A stretch of DNA of 64,000 bases from the NCBI GenBank assembly GCA_022827055.1, contig JAJDTR010000046.1, positions 1 through 64,000 on the forward strand, given 5' to 3'. Shown one piece after another: positions 8,694 to 17,564 of this stretch. The first letter of the stretch is position 1. Each line of letters begins with the position of its first letter. This DNA is from Candidatus Poribacteria bacterium (lineage in GTDB: Bacteria > Poribacteria > WGA-4E > JAJDTR01). The translations under genes were made by a program, and so were the position numbers. The notes beneath the pieces are model-generated. The model saw only the letters and a list, made by a program, of their open reading frames with translations, did not search any database and was not told where the DNA came from.

Positions 8694-9779
8694 ATGAGAT
8701 TCAACTTATCCACTTTCACAACAAGATTCTGTTTTCTCACTCTCTCCGTCCTTCTCGCCACATCATTTTTCCTCGTCGCATGCGGCGAAGACGACGATGA
8801 CGGCGACGGACGGGCAGCCTCGGAAATCACACCCCGTGAACTTGAATATCTGAGCGCCACGACCGAGAATCTAAAATCGAAAACTTCCCAGTTGCGTCGA
8901 GCATGGGACCCGTCCGGAGAAAATTTCGCATCCGAGGTCGCTAACGCCGGCACCTCAAGCACGATTTATAAGTCACATAAATCCGCGGTTCAAGAGATGG
9001 TCAACGGCATGATTGTCATTGCTGACGAGGTGGCTAACGGTAAAATTTCCGACCCGTTCAACGAGAGGGATACGACACTCGTCGAATCGCAGTTCAGCTT
9101 CAATTCCATAGCCGACTTCCAAGACAATATCCGCGGCATCCAGAATGTCTACATGGGTAAATTTACCGCTGACGGCAAGGGACTGAACGAGTTTGTCGCG
9201 GGCAAGAACTCCTCGCTAGATTCCAGATTCCGGAGGGAGGTGCAAGCCGCGATTGACGCCATCGGGGCAATCCCAGACCCGTTTCGTGATTCAATCACTG
9301 CGAATCGTTCATCCGTCCAAGCGGCAATTGACGCTGTCAGCAAGGTTCAGCAAACACTGGAGGAGGATATCTTGAAGTTGGTGTTAAGCAGTGATTTCAA
9401 TGATTTCGACGCCTCCACGATGTTAGACGACTTTGCTAACAAGGTCGTGCTCGCCACCTATACCGATCTGGATAATAAAGCGAGTACACTGTTAAACGCG
9501 GTGAGAGAACTGCAATCCAATACGACCGACACGAACCTAGAGAGAGCGCAGGAGGCATGGAAAGCGGCGCGGCGCCCGTGGGAACAGAGCGAGGCGTTCC
9601 TGTTTGGGCCGGTTGATACCCAAGGACTCGACCCGGCGCTTGATAGCTGGCCCGTTAATCGCGTAGACCTCGACGCAGTGCTGTCCAGCGGCAACACGTT
9701 GAGCCCATCATCAATCGATGGTCTTGAAGACACGCTAAAGGGTTTCCATACCATTGAGTACCTGCTATTCCGGAACTGA
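8694..9779 (+). CDS. Imelysin (peptidase M75)-type iron lipoprotein with its halves in permuted order
   Basis: A 361-residue lipoprotein (lipobox LVAC after a signal peptide, then an Asp-rich linker). Residues about 48-235 look like the second half of a normal imelysin domain: NIRGIQNVYMGKF, then L-D-S-R-F-R-x-E, then P-F-R-D-S-I. Residues about 248-361 look like the first half: EAWKAARRPWEQSEAFLFG, then SWPVN, then the metal-site motif GFHTIEYLLF, after which the protein ends almost at once. In ordinary imelysins the EAF-FG and GxHxxE blocks come first. Imelysins (IrpA, ICMP) act in bacterial iron uptake. The start is fixed by AAGGAGG before the ATG at 8694. Confidence 0.8.
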   Translation: MRFNLSTFTTRFCFLTLSVLLATSFFLVACGEDDDDGDGRAASEITPRELEYLSATTENLKSKTSQLRRAWDPSGENFASEVANAGTSSTIYKSHKSAVQEMVNGMIVIADEVANGKISDPFNERDTTLVESQFSFNSIADFQDNIRGIQNVYMGKFTADGKGLNEFVAGKNSSLDSRFRREVQAAIDAIGAIPDPFRDSITANRSSVQAAIDAVSKVQQTLEEDILKLVLSSDFNDFDASTMLDDFANKVVLATYTDLDNKASTLLNAVRELQSNTTDTNLERAQEAWKAARRPWEQSEAFLFGPVDTQGLDPALDSWPVNRVDLDAVLSSGNTLSPSSIDGLEDTLKGFHTIEYLLFRN

Positions 9780-9798
9780 TGGAGGTTGGTCGGCGTTT

Positions 9799-9828
9799 AC
9801 GGTGAGCATTGTTAATCGTGCTCACCGT
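9799..9828 (+). terminator. Hairpin after the permuted imelysin gene
   Basis: A perfect 10-base inverted repeat (ACGGTGAGCA at 9799-9808, its complement at 9819-9828) begins 20 bases after the stop. It is followed by CTTCTCC rather than a T-run, so it is a weak terminator or an mRNA-stabilising stem. I see no coding remnant in the rest of 9780-10095. Confidence 0.45.
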
Positions 9829-10095
9829 CTTCTCCGCCGGGACCATGTTCGCCGCTACCGACTTCAGGATGGGCAGTCCAACTGTCAAAACCACCGCTTA
9901 TTGCCGCTAGTTCGACAGTTATTATTTCACCCGCGTTTAAGTCAACGGGAACCGTCGGTCCAAGTTACGATTCATAAATGTCTACCTTTTTGAGTTGTCT
10001 AACTCTCGATTAGATGGGATTTGATTTGCGAGCGGCTCCAAAGTAATCCCCGTTTACACGTTTAGCTTTTTCGCGATACCCATTGACTAAGAAGC

Positions 10096-11502
10096 ATGGT
10101 CATGAAATCAAACTACCTATTATACACCGCGTTCCTCGTCGGATTCCTGTGTATAATGATAACAGCTTGTGGTTCGGAGGACCTAATAGGCTCACCGACG
10201 CCAGACAATCCGACAAAGGCACTCTCGGGCGGCGAGACAACCGTATTCGACGCTACAAGTCATGCGTTTTCAACCCCGGCACCCAACCTTTCGGCAGAAG
10301 GGCTGACCGAGCATCTTATAGGAGATAGGGAGTTTGAAGCCGTCTTCGTCACTGTCCCCGCGGAAGTCAATCCGGGGTTGGGCCCCGTGTACAACAACAT
10401 CTCGTGCATTAACTGTCATGCGCGCGACGGACGCGGGCGGGCGCCGACATCGGGCGAAAAGTTCACATCAATGCTTTTCCGCGTGAGCCTACCCAATCCA
10501 AACGGCGACGGAACGGGGGCGCCGGTGCCGGTTCCCGGCTTCGGGACACAGATCAATAACCGCGCTATCTTCGGAGTGTCTCCGGAAGGCGAGGTGCGCA
10601 TCAACTACACCGAAGGTCAGATTACTACGACTGACGGCGTTATCGTGCACCTGCGAACCCCGAAGTATACGGTTATTGATCCGTATCAACCGCTGCCGGA
10701 TGACGTTGAACTCTCCCCCCGCGTGGCTCCCGTCGTATTCGGACTGGGGTTGCTCGAAGCCATACCTGAAGCCACCATCCTTGCTTTGGCAGACGAGACG
10801 GACGAGAATAGTGACGGCATCTCGGGGAAAGCCAACTTCGTATGGGATGTCCAAAAAAATGGACTCAGCCTCGGACGTTTTGGCTGGAAAGCGAATCAGC
10901 CGACGTTGCTTCAACAGGTTGCTTCCGCGTACAACGACGATATGGGTGTCACGACCTCGCTCCTTCCGCGCGAAAACTCCAGCGGACAACCGCAGCATGA
11001 TGGACGCAGCGATGATCCGGAGCTAAGCGATGAAATCTTGGAAGCAGTAACATTTTATGTCCAAACTCTCGCTGTGCCCGCACGTCGAGACCTTGACGAT
11101 CCCGTTGTTCAACGCGGGGAACAACTCTTTGAGATGGCGGGCTGTACGGGATGCCATATTCCGACGTTGCAGACGGGAGTGTTACCGGATGTTCCCGCCG
11201 TTTCAAATCAGACGATTTACCCGTACACTGACCTGCTGTTACACGACATGGGCCCCGGGTTAGCGGACAATCGTCCCGATTTTCTCGCAGACGGCTCCGA
11301 ATGGCGGACTCCGCCGCTCTGGGGTGTCGGTTTAATCAAGACCGTTAACGGCCATACCAATCTGCTTCACGATGGCAGGGCAAGAGGCATACTAGAAGCA
11401 ATCCTGTGGCACGGGGGAGAAGCTGACGCCTCACGTGAGGCAGTCCAGCAGATGTCTACAAGCGAGCGAGATGCCTTAGTCGCGTTTGTTGAGTCTCTAT
11501 AG
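10096..11502 (+). CDS. Di-heme DUF1111 (DHOR-type) lipoprotein
   Basis: A 468-residue lipoprotein (lipobox ITAC, about residue 26) with two covalent haem sites, C104-I-N-C107-H108 and C350-T-G-C353-H354. The C-terminal signature YPYTDLLLHDMGPGLAD, EWRTPPLWGVG and LLHDGRA…EAILWHGGEA is that of DUF1111 / di-heme oxidoreductase-like proteins, relatives of di-heme peroxidases. DUF1111 genes often neighbour imelysin genes in iron-regulated clusters, as in Pseudomonas, which supports a periplasmic redox role in iron uptake. A second ATG lies two codons in, at 10102. It follows the permuted imelysin and precedes two more palindromic boxes. Confidence 0.88.
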   Translation: MVMKSNYLLYTAFLVGFLCIMITACGSEDLIGSPTPDNPTKALSGGETTVFDATSHAFSTPAPNLSAEGLTEHLIGDREFEAVFVTVPAEVNPGLGPVYNNISCINCHARDGRGRAPTSGEKFTSMLFRVSLPNPNGDGTGAPVPVPGFGTQINNRAIFGVSPEGEVRINYTEGQITTTDGVIVHLRTPKYTVIDPYQPLPDDVELSPRVAPVVFGLGLLEAIPEATILALADETDENSDGISGKANFVWDVQKNGLSLGRFGWKANQPTLLQQVASAYNDDMGVTTSLLPRENSSGQPQHDGRSDDPELSDEILEAVTFYVQTLAVPARRDLDDPVVQRGEQLFEMAGCTGCHIPTLQTGVLPDVPAVSNQTIYPYTDLLLHDMGPGLADNRPDFLADGSEWRTPPLWGVGLIKTVNGHTNLLHDGRARGILEAILWHGGEADASREAVQQMSTSERDALVAFVESL

Positions 11503-11533
11503 ATGATCGAATCCAACTTTGTTTTTTTACGTA

Positions 11534-11558
11534 GTAGAGAATGAGTCTCAGTTGCTAT
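11534..11558. promoter_or_regulatory. Candidate metal-regulator operator, copy 3
   Basis: Core TGAGTCTCA at 11542-11550, with partly matching outer arms (GTAG / GCTAT). It lies 32 bases after the di-heme gene and starts an intergenic stretch that leads to the lipoprotein and FecA-like receptor. Confidence 0.55.
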
Positions 11559-11710
11559 AGAATTCAGACGCTGCCGGTATGCTGCTCCAACTCAAGAGTG
11601 CTTGATATGTTCTTTTCCACAGTTGAACGTATCGTTCTGATGATTCTACTGGCATCAATCTTCGTACCGCACAATACGCTATCAACAGAAATGTCAACGA
11701 ATGAATCATT

Positions 11711-11735
11711 GTTGATAATGAGTCTCAATTTCATA
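11711..11735. promoter_or_regulatory. Candidate metal-regulator operator, copy 4
   Basis: Core TGAGTCTCA at 11719-11727, preceded by GATAA and followed by ATTTC. The whole resembles a Fur-type box (GATAATGA-N3-TCAATTTC). It ends 29 bases before the lipoprotein ATG. Confidence 0.58.
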
Positions 11736-11764
11736 AAATCTAACATCAAACTGAGGATTTCAAA

Positions 11765-12016
11765 ATGAAGCTAATCCACATTTGCCTTGGAAGCCTAGTA
11801 GTGATAACCGTGCTTGTGGTCGGTCTGACGCTACCCGGTTGCGAAAGCGATCCTTTGCTTGCGCCGCAATCTGAGGTTGCCGATGAAGGCGGCAGTTACG
11901 GGAACACGAATCTTCCGCCTAGCGCATCCAATACTACGAAAACCGATGTCAACCCTGCTCAAAACAACAAAGCGGGGAACAGTCATCTCCAAAATACGAA
12001 TCCGAAACGCTTTTAA
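11765..12016 (+). CDS. Small secreted lipoprotein
   Basis: An 83-residue protein with a clear lipoprotein signal peptide and lipobox LPGC (Cys at about residue 26). The remainder is polar and Asn/Ser-rich with no recognisable fold. It starts 29 bases after operator copy 4 and ends 20 bases before the FecA-like receptor ATG, so it is probably translated from the same iron-regulated message. No homologue comes to mind. Small lipoproteins of this size sometimes act as accessory surface subunits, but I assign no function. Confidence 0.6.
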   Translation: MKLIHICLGSLVVITVLVVGLTLPGCESDPLLAPQSEVADEGGSYGNTNLPPSASNTTKTDVNPAQNNKAGNSHLQNTNPKRF

Positions 12017-12036
12017 GAGTGAGGAAAACACAATCC

Positions 12037-14508
12037 ATGGACCAATTCCTGAGAATCATGTTCGTGTCAACCCTTCTACTCTCTACGTTGAATTTCTGCA
12101 CCGCTTCAACCGAGATTCGCGGCAGAGTGGTTGACAAAGACACCGGAAGACCGATTTTCGGCGCCGCCGTAAAGGTCGAATCAGAGGGGCGCATCGCGGT
12201 GGAAACAAAGACGGACAGAGACGGAGTTTTTCATCTGACTCAAGACGCCCTCGGACAACTCCGGATTGCCGTGAGCCTCATCGGATATGCCGACTACTCC
12301 GAGATGCTCGAACTCAAGCGCGATTCAACAGAAGTATTAACTATATCGTTGGCGAGCCGTCCTTTCCAACTCGCACCCGTGGAAATTATCGGCAAAGCGT
12401 GGGCGGTGAACAAGAAACTCACCGGCACCGCTACCTTGTTGGAACCGGCGAACGTTGAATTAATCCGCCCGGTTGGCACACAAGAATTGCTTGAACTCGT
12501 GCCCGGCATCAATGGGTACGCAGATGACGGATTCGGCAACTCACGCTTGAGCATCGGCATTCGCGGCCTGAATCCGCGCCGGAGTGCGCGGGTGCTAATC
12601 TTGGAGGACGGCGTGCCAATTCAGCCCGCAGTCTATATCTATCCGAACGCCTACTATAATCCACCTTCGGACAGGATTGACGCGGTAGAGGTGATTAAAG
12701 GGAGCGCCGCGCTACGTTACGGTCCCCAGACAATGGGCGGCGTTATCAATTACACTACACGAAAACCCGATGGCACACGCGGATTGGCAAATCAAATAAC
12801 CTTGGGCAACAACGGGTATTACAGCGCCTTCTCGGAGTGGCGGGGTCTCGGCAACGAGGTTGCCACATCTGATTTTCAGTTACTCTACAAACACGGGAAC
12901 GGATTTCGCGACAACAACACCTTCGATCAAGCGAACGCAACCGTAAAGTCGTTGTTCCGCATTAGCCGGGATAAGACGCTCTACCTCAAAGTGAACGGCA
13001 ACTTTGAAAACTCTAACGCAACCTATACCGGCCTTACCGAATACTCCTTCCGCACCGACCCAAACTTCAATCCAAAAGAGCACGACAACTTCAAGATTCT
13101 ACGCACCTCGCTAGATCTCATCTATACCAACAAAATCACGCCTGACCTCGTGAGCAATACTACGGTATACACGAGCGCCTTCGATCGGCGGTGGTGGCGA
13201 GAAGACGACGTCTTCGTGCGCCCCTCGGCGCTTGAATCCGGAAACCTCGCCCCGGTGCCGTATTTCCAGACCGGGGATCTTATACGAACTGGCGGTGGTC
13301 AAAGTAATTTTGGCATCCTGCGCACTTTTTACGTTGGAGGTGTCGAACAGAATTACACCTTCAACAATCACGTCATGGGAGTCCCGGCCCGAACTGAAAT
13401 CGGCGGGCGCGTCCACTGGGAGCGTTTTATCGACGACAGAAAGATTGGCGATGCACCGGATGCTAGAGACGGCGTGTACTACACCGGAACTCCGGGCTCC
13501 ACGGACGACCCGGTCCAAATTGTCGGACAAAGTCACCACTACGAAACCATCGCCCTAGCGCTCTACGCTAAAGAGCAACTCGAATGGGAGCGGCTGACCC
13601 TAACGCCGGGTGTCCGATTCGAGGTGTTCAAACAGGATCGAGTCGACCGACTGCGCGGCTCTATCTTAGCCGACAAGGTGTCGTCGGTTCTGTTGCCCGG
13701 CATCGGTGCCAACTATCAATTTAACCGTTTCAATCTCTTTGGTGGAGTGCACCGCGGGTACACGGCACCTTCTAGCGGAGCCTTGAAAGTCACGAACTTT
13801 GGTCAGAACGTCGATGTCGGAGGACTCGACCTCAAAGCCGAAAAGAGCTGGAACATGGAAGCGGGTATCCGTTCGTGGAGCCCCGGACTAACATTGGAAG
13901 TTTCAGGATTTCTACTCAGGATCGCGGATATGGTAGCCGCGGGACGCGGTACTGCGTTCAAGAATCTGGGCAAAGTTGACAATTACGGTATCGAGACGGG
14001 GCTATACGCCGAATCTTCGCGATTCGTGCCGTTGCTGCCCGACCTCAACTTATCGTACACCTATCTCCAAACCGAAATCAAGAGTGGTATCGTCAAGTCC
14101 GCCACCATCGCCGGAAATGTAGATGTGGACATCGCCGGGAACGAATTGCCCTATGCGCCTCGGCACACCTTAACCGTAGGATTGGCGAAGCGGATTGGCG
14201 ATGCCCTGCGCATGAGAGCGGACGCGCGTTTTGTGGACACGGTATTTACCGATTTCGAGAATATCAAGCGGACTTTCAACCGCGGTGACACCGGTCTCAT
14301 CCGGAGTTACGCAATTGTCAATGCAAGCATCGATTATAAACTCTCCGACCGTTGGCAGGCTTTCATTTCGGGCAAGAACCTTCTGGATAAAGTCTACATC
14401 GGATCGAGACTACACTCTAACGCTGGGCAACCCGAAGCGAGATTAAGCTCGGGTATTCTCATTGGACCTCGGCGACAGATACTCCTCGGTATCAAGCATG
14501 GGTTTTAG
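12037..14508 (+). CDS. TonB-dependent receptor, FecA-like, with carboxypeptidase-regulatory domain
   Basis: An 823-residue outer-membrane receptor. After a signal peptide comes a CarboxypepD_reg-like domain (about residues 25-110, E-I-R-G-R-V-V-D-K-D-T-G). The plug (about residues 130-250) contains SIGIRGLNPRRSARVLILED, VEVIKGSAALRYGPQTMGG and VINYTTRKP, very close to the ferric-dicitrate receptor FecA. A 22-stranded barrel follows, ending in HGF. The substrate is probably a ferric chelate, energised by TonB. The open frame begins at a GTG at 12019, but GAGGA at 12021-12025 favours the ATG at 12037. It lies between the lipoprotein and DUF4856 genes. Confidence 0.88.
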   Translation: MDQFLRIMFVSTLLLSTLNFCTASTEIRGRVVDKDTGRPIFGAAVKVESEGRIAVETKTDRDGVFHLTQDALGQLRIAVSLIGYADYSEMLELKRDSTEVLTISLASRPFQLAPVEIIGKAWAVNKKLTGTATLLEPANVELIRPVGTQELLELVPGINGYADDGFGNSRLSIGIRGLNPRRSARVLILEDGVPIQPAVYIYPNAYYNPPSDRIDAVEVIKGSAALRYGPQTMGGVINYTTRKPDGTRGLANQITLGNNGYYSAFSEWRGLGNEVATSDFQLLYKHGNGFRDNNTFDQANATVKSLFRISRDKTLYLKVNGNFENSNATYTGLTEYSFRTDPNFNPKEHDNFKILRTSLDLIYTNKITPDLVSNTTVYTSAFDRRWWREDDVFVRPSALESGNLAPVPYFQTGDLIRTGGGQSNFGILRTFYVGGVEQNYTFNNHVMGVPARTEIGGRVHWERFIDDRKIGDAPDARDGVYYTGTPGSTDDPVQIVGQSHHYETIALALYAKEQLEWERLTLTPGVRFEVFKQDRVDRLRGSILADKVSSVLLPGIGANYQFNRFNLFGGVHRGYTAPSSGALKVTNFGQNVDVGGLDLKAEKSWNMEAGIRSWSPGLTLEVSGFLLRIADMVAAGRGTAFKNLGKVDNYGIETGLYAESSRFVPLLPDLNLSYTYLQTEIKSGIVKSATIAGNVDVDIAGNELPYAPRHTLTVGLAKRIGDALRMRADARFVDTVFTDFENIKRTFNRGDTGLIRSYAIVNASIDYKLSDRWQAFISGKNLLDKVYIGSRLHSNAGQPEARLSSGILIGPRRQILLGIKHGF

Positions 14509-14584
14509 CCACATCCAATATCTTTCTTAGAGAGAGGTTCACTCTGTTGAATCAACCAATCATCAATTCCACAAAGGAGAAAAA

Positions 14585-15895
14585 ATGAACACTTGTATTA
14601 CCTACAACAGCAGATTTTTCTGGTTGACGGGACTGTTACTGATGACGAGCCTGGTTCTTGTCAGTTGCGGCGGCGATGAGGATGGAGACGGCGATAGCGA
14701 TATCATCGTTCCTTCCGCATATGTCTTTGACAGCCGTTTCTTTGACGGTAAAAGCAGCGTTTCCTATTCGGGGCAGACCGTGCGAAACCTGCTGTTGCAA
14801 GATTTGAAGGTCTTTATTGACAGCCTCGGCAAATCTGGCGCCCGACCTGCCACGGTGCAGGATATGCTAAATTTCTACGCATACGATGACGCCCTCAACT
14901 TGACATCGTTAAGTACTGCCGGTACACTCTCGGTCGTGGAGAATCGCTACTCCTCGATTTCGACCGGCAAAAATTTAGTCGGTAAAATCTCAAAAGATGT
15001 CGTCATCGGTTATAATCGTACCGCCGATGACCTAGTTCGCGGGTGGTTTCAAATCATCGTGGACAATTCCAATAACCCTGACAAACTCGGGACACCGGCG
15101 GTTTATACTGACGACAACGGCGTGGACTTGACGCAGATGATTAACAAGGTGCTCATTGGCGCCGTTCCCTACTACCAAGCTACGGGGGTTTATCTCAACG
15201 GCTTGCTGGAGCGCGACAACAGCGAGGCGCGCAACGGCACCGACGCTTATACCTCCATGGAACACGGCTGGGACGAAGCCTTCGGCTACTTCGGTGCCGC
15301 ACGCGACTATGCTCGCTACACCGACGACCAACTCGCCGGTAGCGTTGACGACTTCACGTTCGATTCCAATAGCGACGGCAGGATTGACTTCAAGTCGGAG
15401 TATAATTTCGGTCTTTCCCGAAACGCCGGCAAGCGTGACAAAGGCGGTTCGGGAGTTGATTTTACGCAGGAGATTTTCAACGCATTTCTCACCGGACGAG
15501 CCATGATCGCGAACCAAGGTACCGTAACCGACATCACGGAACAGCGACAGCTTGCCGCCAACGGCATGGAGAAGGTTATCGCCGCGACGATTGTGCACTA
15601 CATCAACGACACCCTGAGCGATATGTCCAAGTTGGGCGCGGCGGACGAAAACCGTGTAAATCTGAACAAACACTGGGCGGAGATGAAAGGGTTTACCGTC
15701 GCTCTCCAATACAACCCCTTCAGGTTAATTACCGAAGAGCAACTCCGGGAATTGCACGGCATCATGCGGAGCGCGCCCTCCTACGATGCACCGGGCAGCA
15801 ATGCTTATAACACCACCGTTGCCAACTATAACCGCGCGAAGGCGGTGCTGCAAGCAGCCTACGGTTTCTCAGCAACCAACATGGCAAACTGGTAA
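14585..15895 (+). CDS. DUF4856 lipoprotein of the iron cluster
   Basis: A 436-residue lipoprotein (lipobox VSC, Cys at about residue 28, then an Asp/Gly/Glu linker). The mature part begins with AYVFDSRFFDGKSSVSYSGQ and carries a central M-E-H-G-W-D-E-A-F-G-Y-F-G motif, both features of the DUF4856 family. DUF4856 proteins are surface or periplasmic lipoproteins commonly encoded next to imelysin and TonB-receptor genes; the conserved His/Glu/Asp motif suggests metal binding. The gene follows the FecA-like receptor by 76 bases with AAAGGAG before the ATG, and closes the iron cluster. Confidence 0.8.
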   Translation: MNTCITYNSRFFWLTGLLLMTSLVLVSCGGDEDGDGDSDIIVPSAYVFDSRFFDGKSSVSYSGQTVRNLLLQDLKVFIDSLGKSGARPATVQDMLNFYAYDDALNLTSLSTAGTLSVVENRYSSISTGKNLVGKISKDVVIGYNRTADDLVRGWFQIIVDNSNNPDKLGTPAVYTDDNGVDLTQMINKVLIGAVPYYQATGVYLNGLLERDNSEARNGTDAYTSMEHGWDEAFGYFGAARDYARYTDDQLAGSVDDFTFDSNSDGRIDFKSEYNFGLSRNAGKRDKGGSGVDFTQEIFNAFLTGRAMIANQGTVTDITEQRQLAANGMEKVIAATIVHYINDTLSDMSKLGAADENRVNLNKHWAEMKGFTVALQYNPFRLITEEQLRELHGIMRSAPSYDAPGSNAYNTTVANYNRAKAVLQAAYGFSATNMANW

Positions 15896-15964
15896 AACCC
15901 TGTTCGGGACTTGCGCAACTTGCCCCGATTCATAGAACACGATAAGGGAGTAAAATAATGCGTA

Positions 15965-16028
15965 GTGCGTAATACGTAATGTGTAATGAAAAAACGCTAT
16001 CTTTATGTATTACGCATTACGTATCACG
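15965..16028. repeat. AT-rich inverted repeat of TTACG/CGTAA units
   Basis: The left arm at 15965-15987 (GTGCGTAATACGTAATGTG…) is the near-complement of the right arm at 16009-16028 (ATTACGCATTACGTATCACG), with two or three mismatches. A related array of ACGTATTACG / GCATTACGTA units occurs at about 44925-44998, also next to GATCAA. Confidence 0.6.
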
Positions 16029-16032
16029 ATCA

Positions 16033-17469
16033 ATGAATCATCATCACTTGACACTTCAAACCCCTTTATTGCGTAAGTCCCAACATTATGAAGTGTGGAG
16101 CGTCGTGTTAATTCTCTGCGTGGGGTCGCGACTGCTCACGACAATCTATTACATTGAAGACTTGGACAGCCTCCGCTTCGCGCTGAGTATGGTCGACTAC
16201 GACGTCGCCAAGTTCCAACCCCATTTTCCGGCTTACCCGGTCTTCTGTTTCATTGCAAAACTCATCTACGCCGCCACAGGCAGCTATGCCCTCGCTTTCT
16301 CCCTCATAGGCGGCGTATCCACATTCCTAACCATCTATTTTCTGTGCAAACTGGCAGGACTCAAAAATACGTCATCGGCTGGGCTTATCGCGATTATCCT
16401 TCTAATGCTGAACCCGTTACTCTGGCTGATGAGCAACCGCTATATGCCCGACGCTATGGGTGTCGCATGTCTGTCCGCCAGTCTCTATTTCACGGCCGCG
16501 CATCATAAGAAATCACGAATAGTCGGATTAGGGTTTTTCCTCGCCGGAATCTTGGGAGGCATACGTCTGTCCTACCTGCCGATGCTTATTCCCGCTCTAA
16601 TTGTTTCACTGCCTCGGCGGACGTTGCGTCACACTGTGGCGGGGCTTGCCGGGTTCACGGTTTGGTTGCTACCATTGATTTTGCTAACAGGGTGGGACAC
16701 ACTTGTCAAAGCCGCGCAGAGCCAGAGTCAGGGACATTTCTTGGAATTTGGCGGCACCATTGCCAGCGAAACGAATCTATTGGTACGCGCAACAAGACTC
16801 CTTGAAAGCCTCTGGGCGGACGGGTTCGGGCTATATTGGAACGGTCGAAACATTGTGACCGCATGCACGAGCGTTGCTTTAGCCGCAATTCTCGCGGCAA
16901 ACTGGGGCGAGATACGTAAGATAAAACGATCGGATGTTATGAATGCTTGTTTTATCGGATGCATCGTCTATCTCATCTGGATTTTCTGCTTTCAGAACGT
17001 CGTGCACAAGAGTCGTCACGTTTTGCCGTTGGTGCCTTTTCTTGCCTTATTCCTCGCTTTCGCCTGCGCCAGAATCGTTGAGCGTCGGAATCGGATCCTC
17101 AAAGCGGCCCTAATCCTCCTTGTTCTCTGCTACGGTTATGTTACACTTCATTTGGTGATTCAACACAAATCACCAACGGCTATCGCTCAGATACACCAGC
17201 ACCTAAGTGCCAAACAGAGCGATAAACTGCGAGTGGCGTCCGTGCCGTTGATCTCATATTATCTCGCTTCTCAAGGATTGCAGGCGGTTTATCTCCCGAT
17301 ACGAGATCGGGACGACCTCGCAGCACTGCACGAAAACTTGGATGACGCATCGGATCTGGTCGTCATCGGTAGCCCGCTTGAAGGTTGCACACCAAAGGCG
17401 GAGAAAACCTTTTACCACAACCCCTACGTGAATCGCATGTGGCCCACCCTGTCCCTGTACGAGTATTAA
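16033..17469 (+). CDS. Polytopic membrane glycosyltransferase, GT39/ArnT-like
   Basis: A 478-residue protein with about 10-12 membrane helices. After the first helix comes an acidic loop, Y-I-E-D-L-D-S-L-R-F-A, followed by F-P-A-Y-P-V-F. This is the arrangement in lipid-linked-sugar glycosyltransferases of the GT39/GT83 (PMT/ArnT) group, where the loop Asp/Glu residues are catalytic. The C-terminal 100 residues form a soluble domain. The acceptor is unknown. The frame is open from 15979 within the upstream repeat, but the ATG at 16033 is the sensible start. It is followed by a FAD oxidoreductase 95 bases downstream, perhaps for envelope sugar or lipid work. Confidence 0.6.
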   Translation: MNHHHLTLQTPLLRKSQHYEVWSVVLILCVGSRLLTTIYYIEDLDSLRFALSMVDYDVAKFQPHFPAYPVFCFIAKLIYAATGSYALAFSLIGGVSTFLTIYFLCKLAGLKNTSSAGLIAIILLMLNPLLWLMSNRYMPDAMGVACLSASLYFTAAHHKKSRIVGLGFFLAGILGGIRLSYLPMLIPALIVSLPRRTLRHTVAGLAGFTVWLLPLILLTGWDTLVKAAQSQSQGHFLEFGGTIASETNLLVRATRLLESLWADGFGLYWNGRNIVTACTSVALAAILAANWGEIRKIKRSDVMNACFIGCIVYLIWIFCFQNVVHKSRHVLPLVPFLALFLAFACARIVERRNRILKAALILLVLCYGYVTLHLVIQHKSPTAIAQIHQHLSAKQSDKLRVASVPLISYYLASQGLQAVYLPIRDRDDLAALHENLDDASDLVVIGSPLEGCTPKAEKTFYHNPYVNRMWPTLSLYEY

Positions 17470-17564
17470 TTGACCCGACTTGCTATTCACTGCGGTAAGT
17501 CTGACTTCCCACCCGATTTATCAACTGACGAACTTCCTGATTTCACCGCGTTCAGGTAAACACA

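Noticed and set aside
9754-9993. Frame after the permuted imelysin as its lost C-terminal half
   Set aside because: The translation is Arg/His/Leu-rich with none of the imelysin second-half motifs, which are already present at the protein's N terminus.
11541-11768. 75-codon frame in the gap before the small lipoprotein
   Set aside because: It runs through two operator palindromes, has no ribosome site and its product has no recognisable signal; I treat the gap as regulatory.
14585-15895. DUF4856 lipoprotein as a second imelysin
   Set aside because: It lacks the GxHxxE and EAF-FG blocks; its conserved MEHGWDEAFGYFG motif fits DUF4856 instead.
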